A stretch of DNA of 7,510 nt from Chloroflexota bacterium (GCA_005888075.1 VBKD01000116.1:1-7510), one strand, 5' to 3'. Positions 1-7,351 are shown, counted from the first letter of the stretch. The notes: a model not told the origin generated them from the sequence alone. Translations and numbers: made by a program.

Positions 1-471
1 GCCCCGACGTATGTGCACGCGACATTCGGCTTCAGGCTCGGCAGCAATGAGAACTTTCGGACGCAGGCCTCTCTGGGGGGAGGCGCGCTGTTGGACGTCG
101 GCTGCTACGCCGCCAACGTCACGCGAGCGATCATGGGCGAGCCCGTCGATGTGGTCGCCCAAGGGACGTTCGATGGCGGCGTCGACATCACCGTAAGCGC
201 CTTGCTTGCTTTCGCTGACGGACGCAGCGCAACGGTTTGGGTCTCCATGGATTCACCGTCGGAGCAGCAGCTCGCAGTGGTCACGCAACAAGACGTCCAT
301 CGAATGGAGAGTCCATTCGTGCGGCCGCGCCGACCTCACGACTCTTACCGGTTGATGGTCGAATCGTTTGACGACAGCGCCTTGCATGGCCGGCCCGTCG
401 CCCTAGCCCCGGAGGACTCGATAGCGAACATGAAGGTCCTCGATCGGATCAGAGCGGCCGCGACGCGCTGA
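1..471 (+). CDS. Gfo/Idh/MocA-family oxidoreductase, C-terminal part (5' end outside window)
   Basis: The reading frame is open from base 1 to a TGA at 469-471 and gives 156 residues, roughly the C-terminal half of a family that is usually about 320-350 residues long. The fragment has the hallmark GGGALLDVGCY (fragment residues 26-36). In this family the D-x-G-x-Y motif supplies a conserved tyrosine next to the substrate, and the downstream beta-sheet domain binds sugar, inositol or diol substrates. A typical G-E-P-V turn follows, then beta strands (VSALLAFADGRSATVWVSM), and the fragment ends with the usual helix (SIANMKVLDRIRAAATR). The N-terminal Rossmann NAD(P)-binding domain would lie to the left of the window. 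Members are NAD(P)-dependent dehydrogenases or oxidoreductases; the substrate cannot be told from this part. The gene ends one base from the stop of the convergent gene. Family assignment is firm, the specific reaction unknown. Confidence 0.85.
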   Translation, partial: APTYVHATFGFRLGSNENFRTQASLGGGALLDVGCYAANVTRAIMGEPVDVVAQGTFDGGVDITVSALLAFADGRSATVWVSMDSPSEQQLAVVTQQDVHRMESPFVRPRRPHDSYRLMVESFDDSALHGRPVALAPEDSIANMKVLDRIRAAATR

Positions 472-472
472 C

Positions 473-991
473 TCAGGCCGGTTTTAGATCCGCCGTCTGA
501 TCGCCCTTGATGGATATGGGTCCGGTGAGGCCCGGGATGCTTTGCGCGCCGCTCGCGGACAGGTTGATCGTCATGGTCGCGTCGTCGGTGCCAGTCTGAT
601 GGGACTTCACGATCCGGTGCCCGTTCGGGTCGATCCATGTCGTCACGTCTGATGTCACTGTGCCTTTGATCGCGATGCTCTGGAGCTGACCCCCACCCGG
701 CAGCAGCCCCGTGTTGGACTGGGCGCCGGCCGCCTTCGACATATCGATGGTCGTGTCAATGGTGCTGCTGCTGGTGGTTTCAACCACCGCTGATTTGGTG
801 CCGTTCACCGTTTCGTCGCGCAAGTACTTGCTCTTGCTCGTGACATGGACGGCGCCCGTACCGTCCGGGTTGGTCTGGTCGTAGTCCTTAGTCCACGTAT
901 CGCCCACCTTGACCGGATTGGCAGGCAGTACCGCCGACATGAAGAAGCCGCTCATGCCGGTGAACGCGGTGAAGGGATTACCGCCCCCCAC
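473..991 (-). CDS. C-terminal fragment of a frameshifted exported/lipoprotein-like beta-rich protein
   Basis: This frame carries the C-terminal two thirds of one gene whose N-terminus lies in another frame (978-1268). The first possible start is GTG at 991, but the frame is meaningful further upstream: just before the GTG it reads DGRITSLNGTT, which continues naturally from the ADLAIT of the other fragment. So 991 is probably not a real start. The sequence is rich in Thr, Ser, Gly and beta strands, with VKVGDTWTKDYDQ at residues 27-39 resembling the KKGDTYKY of the N-terminal fragment. Residues 82-116 and 142-169 look like two diverged copies of one motif (I-D/N-M/L-S...GAQS..GL...SI.IKG..T.D). 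There is no obvious catalytic motif. The pattern recalls bacterial domain-of-unknown-function lipoproteins (DUF6263-like), a recollection not checked by search. No function is proposed. Confidence 0.6.
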   Translation of the reverse strand: MGGGNPFTAFTGMSGFFMSAVLPANPVKVGDTWTKDYDQTNPDGTGAVHVTSKSKYLRDETVNGTKSAVVETTSSSTIDTTIDMSKAAGAQSNTGLLPGGGQLQSIAIKGTVTSDVTTWIDPNGHRIVKSHQTGTDDATMTINLSASGAQSIPGLTGPISIKGDQTADLKPA

Positions 992-1268
992 CGTGGTGCC
1001 GTTGAGGCTTGTGATGCGCCCATCGCGTGATCGCCAGGTCGGCGGTGCCGCTCGAGTCGACGGAGTTGACCACGATGCTCTCGTTGGCCGTCATGTCGAC
1101 GTCGACCGGAATGGTCATCCCGCTCATGCCCATCGTCTGCTTGATGACCGCGTGGAACGAGTACTTGTACGTATCGCCCTTCTTGTAACCAAGGCTCAGT
1201 GTCTGAGGCTGGACGGTGGCGGCCCCGCATGCGAAGGCGACAAGCGCGACCAGGGCCAAGCGTCGCAT
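978..1268 (-). CDS. N-terminal fragment of the frameshifted exported/lipoprotein-like protein (signal peptide)
   Basis: ATG at 1268 follows an AGGA ribosome-binding-type site 7 bases upstream. The protein starts MRRLALVALVAFACGAA, a short Arg-Arg n-region and hydrophobic core typical of a Sec signal. Cys14 could be a lipoprotein cysteine, but AFAC is a weak lipobox (Phe at -2), so cleavage by signal peptidase I is also possible. The mature part begins TLSLGYKKGDTYKYSFHAV and continues as beta-rich sequence to ADLAIT. After that the frame becomes WAHHKPQRHHGGGR and stops, which is unlike the rest. The continuation lies in the +1 frame (473-991). Repaired, the product would be about 264-265 residues. 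It begins 22 bases after the gltB stop on the same strand, so it is probably co-transcribed. An extracytoplasmic location is inferred; the function is unknown. Confidence 0.6.
   Translation of the reverse strand: MRRLALVALVAFACGAATVQPQTLSLGYKKGDTYKYSFHAVIKQTMGMSGMTIPVDVDMTANESIVVNSVDSSGTADLAITRWAHHKPQRHHGGGR
1022..1028 (-). other. Probable frameshift site joining the two fragments
   Basis: On the coding strand the bases ACGCGAT at this place separate frame A (ATC ACG, Ile-Thr) from frame B (GAT GGG CGC, Asp-Gly-Arg). Adding one CG unit gives ACG CGC GAT and an uninterrupted ...AITRDGRITSLNGTT. Removing one base gives ACG GAT and ...AITDGRITSLNGTT. Either repair makes one protein. The exact lesion position is inferred from where the two frames stop and start making protein sense. 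It may be a true mutation or an assembly error. Confidence 0.6.
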
Positions 1269-1275
1269 AGGTAAA

Positions 1276-1279
1276 TCCT
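1276..1279 (-). promoter_or_regulatory. Ribosome-binding site of the exported-protein gene
   Basis: AGGA lies 7 bases before the ATG at 1268, inside the perfect 8-base palindrome TCCTAGGA (1276-1283). It supports 1268 as the start and independent translation within a gltB-led operon. The overlapping hexamer TAGGAT (1275-1280) also fits a TAnnnT -10 pattern 6 bases from ATG, but no -35 is visible. Confidence 0.45.
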
Positions 1280-1290
1280 AGGATAGAGCC

Positions 1291-4200
1291 TTAAGCGGCG
1301 GTCTTCGGGGCCTCCGTGCTCTCGACCGGCGCCTGCTCGACGGCCGGCTGGGTGATCGCGATCGGAACCAGCTGCCTGAAGCGGCCCAGCGCCTCGTCCC
1401 AGCGCTCCAGCATCTCGGCGGCGCGCTTGCTTCCCGTCCGGCTGTGGTGCTCCTCGATGAGCGCGCGCAGCTCCTCGGCGTCTTCGGCTGGGACCTCGCG
1501 CGCGACCACGCTATCGGCGTTGATCTGGCCCCACTCGACCAGGTAGGCAACGCCGCCGGTCATGCCGGCGCCCGCGTTCCAACCCACTGGCCCGAGGGCC
1601 ACCGCGATGCCCCCCGTCATGTACTCGCAGAAGTGGTCGCCCGCCCCTTCGACGACGGCCACCGCACCCGAGTTGCGCACGCAGAAACGCTCGCCGGCAC
1701 GACCAGCTATGAACAGCTTGCCGCCCGTGGCGCCGTAGGCGATCGTGTTGCCGGCCAGAACCGGGTCGTCGGAGCTGTCGCTCTCGTGCGGCTTGACGGC
1801 GATCACGCCGCCGCCCATTCCTTTGCCGACGTAGTCCTGCGCCTCGCCTTCGAGGGTCACCTCGACACCGTGGTCGAGGAAGGCGCCGAAGCTCTGGCCG
1901 GCGCTGCCGTGATACTGGCGCCGATCGCCTGCCGCCAGCGAGGCGCCGACCGTTCGGAAGGAGTTGTTGATGTCGCCGCTCGGCGGGGCGGGAGCGGGCG
2001 GCTCGCCGTTACGGGACCACTTGCGCCGGCGCGCCAGCGATGGGTCGGTTCCAGTGAGCACGAATGAGAGATCGAGCGTCGCCTCCGGCGACGGCTCGAG
2101 GAGATCGACGCGGCCGACCACCTCGTCCAGTGAGCGAGCCCCGGCCAGGGCCAGATGCTCGCGGACCTCCTCGGCGATGAGGAAGAGGTAGTTGAGCACG
2201 TACTCGGGCCGGCCTTCGAATTTGGCTCGGAGATCTTCGCGCTGCGTCGCGATGCCTGTGGGACACGTGTTGAGGTGACACTGGCGCGCCATATCGCACC
2301 CCAGCGCGACCAGCACGCCCGTGCCAAATCCGAACTCTTCGGCGCCCAGCATCGCGGCGATGACGATGTCGCGGCCCCCGCGGAGGCCGCCGTCCGTGCG
2401 CAGGCTGACGCGGTCACGCAGGTGATTCGCGACCAGGACCTGCTGGGTCTCGGCGAGTCCCAGCTCCCACGGCGTGCCGGCGTTCTTGATCGAGGAAAGA
2501 GGTGATGCGCCGGTCCCTCCGTCGTGACCTGAGATGAGGATGTAGTCGGCCCGCGCCTTCGCGACACCTGCCGCGATCGTGCCGACGCCCGCCTCGGAGA
2601 CCAGCTTCACGCCGACACGCGCTCCGGGGTTGACCGTCTTCAGGTCGTGGATGAGCTGGGCGAGATCCTCGATGGAGTAGATGTCGTGATGCGGAGGAGG
2701 GGAGATGAGCTGCATGCCTGGCTGCGCGTGGCGCAGACGCGCGATAAGGCTTGTGACCTTGATGCCTGGCAGCTGCCCTCCCTCCCCCGGCTTTGAACCC
2801 TGGGCGATCTTGATCTCGAGCTCGTCAGCTCGCTTCAAGTAGCGCGGAGTGACACCGAACCGCGCCGACGCGACCTGCTTGACGCGGTTGTCACGGCGGA
2901 CGCCGTCGGAGTCGTCGTACATATCGGGGTCTTCGCCGCCCTCGCCCGAGTTGGAGCGGGCGCCGATCTGATTCATCGCGATGGCCAGTGCTTCGTGCGC
3001 CTCCGGCGAGAGCGCGCCGAGCGACATCGCGGTGCTGACGAATCGCTTGACGATCTCTGTTGCCGGCTCCACGTCTTCGAGAGGAACCGGGGCGGTGGAT
3101 TTCTTGATGTTGATCATCTCGCGCAGGGATTGCGGCTCACCCATCGACGAGAGGCGGCGCCACTCGCGATAGGCCTCCTGGTCGCCGGTGCGTGCGGCTT
3201 TCTGCGCTGCACGCACGGCCAGCGGGTTGTAGGCGTGGTGCTCGCCGGCCTTGCGGAAGCGAACGCGCCCGTGGTCGGCGATCACATCCGGTCTCGTCCG
3301 CGACATGCGCTCGATGTCGGCGAGATCCGCACCGCCGACTCGCGACGGGACCGCGGGGAAGCAGATCTGCATCACCTCGGCGCCCAGGCCGAGCGCCTCG
3401 ATCAGCTCCGCGCCGCGATAGCTCGCGACGCATGAGATGCCCATCTTCGCCATGACTTTCAGCAAGCCGGCTTCGAGCGCCTTGCGGTACTTCGCAGCGC
3501 CTTCAGTACCTGGTTTCGGAGTTGGTTCCTTCGTATGGTGCTGGGGTTCTCCCTCCATCGCGGTCGCGAGCGCAAGGTACGGATGGACCGCGGTCGCGCC
3601 GATGGTGACCAGGCATGCGAGGTCGTGCACGTCGACGGTGTCGCCGGCGATCGCCACGATGTCCTTCTCCATGCGCTGACCCGTCGCGAGCAGGTGCGTG
3701 TGTACGGCACCGACGGCGAGGGCCATCGGGACGGGCAACCTGTTCGGCCCCGTCCGCCTGTCGCTGAGGGCGATGATCCCATTCGACTCGTCCGCTTCAC
3801 GACAAAGACGCGCCAGCGCATCGCGCAGCGACTCGTCCTGCGAGTAGGTCGCGTCGAGGACGGTCGCATCCTCGAGCACACGGGCGAGCTCCGCCGCTCC
3901 GAGCACCGGCGAATCGATCTCCAGTAATTGGCCTTCGTTTGGAACGGCTGGGTGGTGCCGGCGCCGCAGCTCGCGGTCGCTTCCGCCTTCGGGCTCGAGC
4001 GTGCCGTGACGTGCGCCCAGCAGCACCCGCAGCGACATGACGGCTTTCTCGCGCAGCGGATCGATCGCGGGATTGGTCACCTGCGCGAAACGCTGCCGGA
4101 GATAGCCGTAGATCCGGCGTTGGGTGCGGCCGAGTGGCGCGATGGGAATGTCGTCTCCCATCGAATAGACCGGCTCGGCGCCGGTCTCCGCCATCGCTGT

Positions 4201-5550
4201 GACGACGAACTTCACGTCTTCGGCCCCCCATCCGTGCAGGTTCTGCTGCTCGGCGAGGTCGTCGATCGGCTCGACCTCGATGTGGTGCCGCTCCATCGGC
4301 ACGAGGATCCGGTCGGCGAGGAGGCCGTAGTCGTGGCGGGAGGCGGAGCGCTCTTTCGCGTCGGCATCGCGCAGCAGCGACCCATCACGCGTGTCGACCA
4401 GGAGCATCTGCCCCGGACCGAGACGCCCACGCTCGACGACGTCCTCGGGCGCCATCGATACGACGCCGGCTTCGGAGGAGGCCGAGACGAGTCCGTGCCT
4501 GTCGCGCTGCCATCGCAGTGGGCGCAGTCCATTGCGGTCCAGCGCCGCACCGACCAGGTGGCCGTCACTGAACACAAGGGCGGCCGGCCCGTCCCAAGGC
4601 TCGAAACGGGTGGACTGATAGCGGTAGAAGTCGCGCACCGGAGACGCGAGGTCGCCGCGTCCTTCCCAGGCGTCGGGCACCAGGCTCATCAACGCTTCCG
4701 AAACCTCCCAGCCGCGATGGACCAGGAGCTCGAGCGCGTTGTCGAGCGAAGACGAGTCGGATCCGTCCTTCCAGATCACCCCACGCAGCTCGGGTTCGAG
4801 CTCGGCCTCGCGGGCGCGCATCCAGGCGCGGTTGCCGGTGACCGTGTTGATCTCGCCGTTATGCGCCAGCATCCGCATCGGCTGCGCCAGGCGCCAGTCG
4901 GGCATGGTGTTGGTCGAGTAACGCTGGTGGAAGACGGACAGCCGGCTTTCGGTGGCCTCGTTTTGTAGGTCGAGGTAGAACTCGGCGAGCCGCGTGCCCG
5001 CCATCAAGCCCTTGTAGACGAGCGTGCGGCTCGACAGCGAAGACAGGTACATGCGCACCGCATCAGCCTCGGCCTGCTTTTCAGCCCGCCGCCGCGCGAG
5101 GTAGAGGCGGCGCTCCCACTCGTCGGGATCGATGTCCGGGTCGGCGATGAGCCCGTGCCAGATGGCCGGCATGGTCTCGCGCGCCTTCTGGCCGAGGCTG
5201 TCCACCTCGATCGGAACGTCGCGCCACTCCAGCAGTCGCAGGCCGCCGGCCTCGAGCGATTCCTCCACGAGGGCCTTGGCCCGAGGGTCCCACTCGAACA
5301 ACGCCGCGACCGCAAAGTGCCCACCCAGAAGGCGCTGGGGCACCTGGATCATCAGGCCCGCGCCGTCACCGCTCTTGCCGTCGGCGTCCAGGCCGCCTCG
5401 ATGCGCCAGCCGGGCGAGCGCTGTCACGCCCAGCGTCACGGCCCGATGTCCAAGCTCGGGCGTCGCGACGAAGCCGATGCCGCACGCGGCGCGGCTCGCG
5501 GGCAGGTCTCCGGCCCACGCAAGGCGTGAAGCAGGTATGGGGGAGGGCAT
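1291..5550 (-). CDS. gltB: Glutamate synthase (GOGAT) large subunit, NADPH-type by sequence
   Basis: The enzyme converts glutamine plus 2-oxoglutarate to two glutamates in the cytoplasm. Domains by residue: a 22-residue propeptide, then class II glutamine amidotransferase with catalytic Cys23 (CGIGFVA), SGDGAGL at 60-66, HQRYSTNT at 208-215 and the oxyanion pair Asn231-Gly232 (LAHNGEIN); a central domain around 440-770; the FMN/synthase domain around 810-1165 with PGEGGQLPG (921-929), SPPPHHDIYSIEDLAQ (950-965) and GHDGGTGASP (1008-1017); a 3Fe-4S motif C-x5-C-x4-C at Cys1085, 1091 and 1096; and the GXGXG beta-helix domain around 1215-1340. The LGLAETQQVLVANHLR and GFGTG..VALGC stretches resemble NADPH-dependent bacterial GltB, and the insertion expected in ferredoxin-type enzymes after GEGGED is absent. 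At 1419 residues it is somewhat shorter than the usual 1480-1550, mainly in the linker around 1165-1215. ATG at 5550 is the only start before Cys23 and has an in-frame TAG upstream, but no Shine-Dalgarno. No gltD lies nearby. Confidence 0.97.
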   Translation of the reverse strand: MPSPIPASRLAWAGDLPASRAACGIGFVATPELGHRAVTLGVTALARLAHRGGLDADGKSGDGAGLMIQVPQRLLGGHFAVAALFEWDPRAKALVEESLEAGGLRLLEWRDVPIEVDSLGQKARETMPAIWHGLIADPDIDPDEWERRLYLARRRAEKQAEADAVRMYLSSLSSRTLVYKGLMAGTRLAEFYLDLQNEATESRLSVFHQRYSTNTMPDWRLAQPMRMLAHNGEINTVTGNRAWMRAREAELEPELRGVIWKDGSDSSSLDNALELLVHRGWEVSEALMSLVPDAWEGRGDLASPVRDFYRYQSTRFEPWDGPAALVFSDGHLVGAALDRNGLRPLRWQRDRHGLVSASSEAGVVSMAPEDVVERGRLGPGQMLLVDTRDGSLLRDADAKERSASRHDYGLLADRILVPMERHHIEVEPIDDLAEQQNLHGWGAEDVKFVVTAMAETGAEPVYSMGDDIPIAPLGRTQRRIYGYLRQRFAQVTNPAIDPLREKAVMSLRVLLGARHGTLEPEGGSDRELRRRHHPAVPNEGQLLEIDSPVLGAAELARVLEDATVLDATYSQDESLRDALARLCREADESNGIIALSDRRTGPNRLPVPMALAVGAVHTHLLATGQRMEKDIVAIAGDTVDVHDLACLVTIGATAVHPYLALATAMEGEPQHHTKEPTPKPGTEGAAKYRKALEAGLLKVMAKMGISCVASYRGAELIEALGLGAEVMQICFPAVPSRVGGADLADIERMSRTRPDVIADHGRVRFRKAGEHHAYNPLAVRAAQKAARTGDQEAYREWRRLSSMGEPQSLREMINIKKSTAPVPLEDVEPATEIVKRFVSTAMSLGALSPEAHEALAIAMNQIGARSNSGEGGEDPDMYDDSDGVRRDNRVKQVASARFGVTPRYLKRADELEIKIAQGSKPGEGGQLPGIKVTSLIARLRHAQPGMQLISPPPHHDIYSIEDLAQLIHDLKTVNPGARVGVKLVSEAGVGTIAAGVAKARADYILISGHDGGTGASPLSSIKNAGTPWELGLAETQQVLVANHLRDRVSLRTDGGLRGGRDIVIAAMLGAEEFGFGTGVLVALGCDMARQCHLNTCPTGIATQREDLRAKFEGRPEYVLNYLFLIAEEVREHLALAGARSLDEVVGRVDLLEPSPEATLDLSFVLTGTDPSLARRRKWSRNGEPPAPAPPSGDINNSFRTVGASLAAGDRRQYHGSAGQSFGAFLDHGVEVTLEGEAQDYVGKGMGGGVIAVKPHESDSSDDPVLAGNTIAYGATGGKLFIAGRAGERFCVRNSGAVAVVEGAGDHFCEYMTGGIAVALGPVGWNAGAGMTGGVAYLVEWGQINADSVVAREVPAEDAEELRALIEEHHSRTGSKRAAEMLERWDEALGRFRQLVPIAITQPAVEQAPVESTEAPKTAA

Positions 5551-5559
5551 TGGAGGAGA

Positions 5560-5565
5560 AGGCTA
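5560..5565 (-). promoter_or_regulatory. Possible -10 element for gltB (TAGCCT)
   Basis: The hexamer fits TAnnnT and sits 9 bases before the gltB ATG. The intervening bases are pyrimidine-rich (TCTCCTCCA) and contain no Shine-Dalgarno, so a leaderless or very short-leader transcript is possible. No -35 hexamer is recognisable at 17-18 bases. Read-through from the regulator gene across the 80-bp gap is the alternative. Confidence 0.25.
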
Positions 5566-5584
5566 CCGGCGGAAGCCCCGCTGG
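5566..5584 (-). repeat. Imperfect inverted repeat upstream of gltB
   Basis: Arms CCGGCGG (5566-5572) and CCGCTGG (5578-5584) pair at six of seven positions around a 5-base loop. There is no T-run after it on the transcribed strand, so it does not look like an intrinsic terminator for the regulator gene. It lies in the spacer of the putative gltB promoter and could be an operator or leader hairpin, or chance in GC-rich DNA. Confidence 0.3.
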
Positions 5585-5630
5585 GCTAGTGCACCGGAAC
5601 CAAAAGAAGTCCTAGATTGTTATGCGGATC

Positions 5631-7343
5631 CTACATTCCTAAAAGGGCCTGGACGCGCAACGCCACGGCGAGGTTGAGCCGGGTCTCCGGATCCTCGAGA
5701 TCGAGGCTCGTGATCTCCCGTATGCGGTCGAGGCGGTAGCGGAGCGTGTTGGGATGCACCCGGAGCCGTTGGGCGGCCTGCTGCTGCTCGCCTGTCTCCA
5801 GGTAGGCGCGAAGGGTCGCTACGAGGTTGCCCTTGCGCGCCGCATCGTGCTCCATCAATGGTCCGAGGTGCCTGTGGCTGTAGTCGACCAACCGCTCGTC
5901 GGTGACGGCGGCCAGCAATCCCGTCAAGCCGAGCTCCGGCACCGCGACCACCTGGCTCCATCGCTTGAAGCGGGCCAGCGACTCCATGACCGACGTGACC
6001 TCGCGGAGAGCGCCCGCCACGCCGGACGGTGCCTCGGCGGGTCCGCTGAAGCCGACCGACACTGTGAACCCGGGCTTCCAATCGACGATCGCCTGGCGTA
6101 TCTGCAGTCCGAGCGCGTGGCTGCGGGCCTGGTGGTCGACGACCTCGGTGCCGAGCGGAAGGAGGGCGACCACCTGGTCGGAACGGCCCTGCAGCAGAGC
6201 ACGCTGGAACATGGTCCGGACGACGGCGGCGACGCGCCGCAGGAACTCGCGCTTGAGGGCCTGGATCGCATCCTCCGTGATCTGGCGCGCGCGGTTGAAA
6301 CCGCGGAAGTCGTCTATGTCGACGAGCATCACGATGTGGGTGCCAAGCATCGGGTAGCCGACGTGGCGAGCCCGGCGATGCGCTGCGTTCTCATCGCCGT
6401 AGGTGGCGTTGACGAGGTCGTCCAGGAACTCGCCGCGCACGCGGCTCTCGACCTCGGACAGCTCCCGTTCCTTGGCGATCGACAGCGCCAGCACGAGGGC
6501 GGCCTGCTCGATGGCCATGAAAGCGAGCTCCTCGTTTGCGGGCGGGTGGTCGAGGATGGAGATGTAGCCCAGGACCTGGTTGGCCGCGAAGATGGGCGCG
6601 ATGAGCCGCTCGCGTGACATGCCGAGGTGGGGAAACGCCGGCACCTTGATCGGTCCACGGGCCGCCTCGACTTCGCGGAGCATTCGCTGGATCTGCGGGT
6701 CGAACAGGACTCGCTGCGGGGTGCCCTGACGGAGGATGGTCTCCTTGCGATGCGGGTCACTGTTTGCGCCGGCATGGGCGAGCAGGTGGAAGCTCGCGTC
6801 CTCGACGCTCACGGCGCTGTCGAGAAGGTCGGCCAGAGTGCGGCAGATCTCGTTGACGCCTTTACCGTCGAGCACCAGCTCGGTGAAGCGCCGGTGGATC
6901 TCCATCGAGCGCTTGAGGCGCCAGTGCTCGGCGTTGATGATCCGCTCGAGCAGTGGGGTCATCAGGTCGACGAACTGCATATCGGCGCTGATGGTGAAGA
7001 GAGGGACCTTGAGTCTGTCGGCCTCGGTGACCATCTCGTCGGGCAGCTTGCGGAGGTAGGGCATCGGCCGGACGACGAGGCCGGCGCCACCCGAGTCGGC
7101 GATGCGGCCGACGAGGCGGATTTGGGCCTGGGGATCGTCCTTGATGGGGAAGCCGCTCGTGAACATCAGGTCTCCGGCGCGGGGCTGGACCTCCGGGGTC
7201 TCCATCAGGCGGGCCCACTCGATCGGGCGGTCCAGGCCGTCGGCGCCCGCGACGAGCTTGGCCGAGGCGAGGACCGAACGCATCGCGTCCCGCACCGTCG
7301 GGCGGGGTGTCTGGCTTTCCGTTTCGGGGGCGGTGCGGGCCAT
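5631..7343 (-). CDS. PucR/CdaR-family transcriptional regulator
   Basis: With the start at 7343 the protein has 570 residues. Residues 16-135 match the PucR N-terminal ligand-sensing domain (TVRDAM, ...RPIEWARLMETPEVQPRAGDLMFTSG, split here, through the LKVPLFTI stretch). Residues about 148-290 look like a GAF-type sensor (LLAHAG, RLIAPIFAANQVLGYISI). Residues about 333-465 resemble the degenerate GGDEF-like domain of CdaR-type proteins (IVMLVDIDDF, FTVSVGFSGP), with no active GGDEF motif. Residues 507-570 are the C-terminal helix-turn-helix (LRAYLETGEQQQAAQRL, VHPNTLRYRLDRI). Family members control purine, amino-acid or sugar-acid use, often as activators; the ligand here is unknown. The frame extends to an ATG at 7445, but those 34 extra codons have only about 56% G/C at third positions, against much higher values downstream, and overlap the start of the divergent gene. 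It is co-directional with gltB, ending 80 bp before it, so control of gltB is plausible but inferred. Confidence 0.93.
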   Translation of the reverse strand: MARTAPETESQTPRPTVRDAMRSVLASAKLVAGADGLDRPIEWARLMETPEVQPRAGDLMFTSGFPIKDDPQAQIRLVGRIADSGGAGLVVRPMPYLRKLPDEMVTEADRLKVPLFTISADMQFVDLMTPLLERIINAEHWRLKRSMEIHRRFTELVLDGKGVNEICRTLADLLDSAVSVEDASFHLLAHAGANSDPHRKETILRQGTPQRVLFDPQIQRMLREVEAARGPIKVPAFPHLGMSRERLIAPIFAANQVLGYISILDHPPANEELAFMAIEQAALVLALSIAKERELSEVESRVRGEFLDDLVNATYGDENAAHRRARHVGYPMLGTHIVMLVDIDDFRGFNRARQITEDAIQALKREFLRRVAAVVRTMFQRALLQGRSDQVVALLPLGTEVVDHQARSHALGLQIRQAIVDWKPGFTVSVGFSGPAEAPSGVAGALREVTSVMESLARFKRWSQVVAVPELGLTGLLAAVTDERLVDYSHRHLGPLMEHDAARKGNLVATLRAYLETGEQQQAAQRLRVHPNTLRYRLDRIREITSLDLEDPETRLNLAVALRVQALLGM

Positions 7344-7351
7344 CAAGGGCA

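Noticed and set aside
333..465. Active diguanylate cyclase in the regulator (GGDEF-like region, protein residues 333-465)
   Set aside because: No GGDEF or GGEEF signature is present. The domain is the degenerate type common in CdaR/PucR-family regulators.
1018..1030. Programmed ribosomal frameshifting in the exported-protein gene
   Set aside because: There is no slippery heptamer of the usual type and no clear stimulatory structure; mutation or sequence error is simpler.
1444..2067. 207-codon plus-strand frame opposite the gltB 3' end
   Set aside because: It overlaps the conserved GXGXG domain coding region on the other strand and has no domain or start signal.
3928..4968. Long open frame (346 codons) on the plus strand inside gltB
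   Set aside because: It is antisense to conserved GltB domains and its product is not family-like. Long antisense frames are expected opposite GC-rich genes.
5566..5584. Intrinsic terminator between the PucR-family gene and gltB
   Set aside because: The hairpin has a mismatch and no following T-run in the transcribed direction, so it does not meet terminator criteria.
5754..6617. 287-codon plus-strand frame inside the PucR-family gene
   Set aside because: It is the antisense shadow of a clearly conserved regulator, with no recognisable domain of its own.
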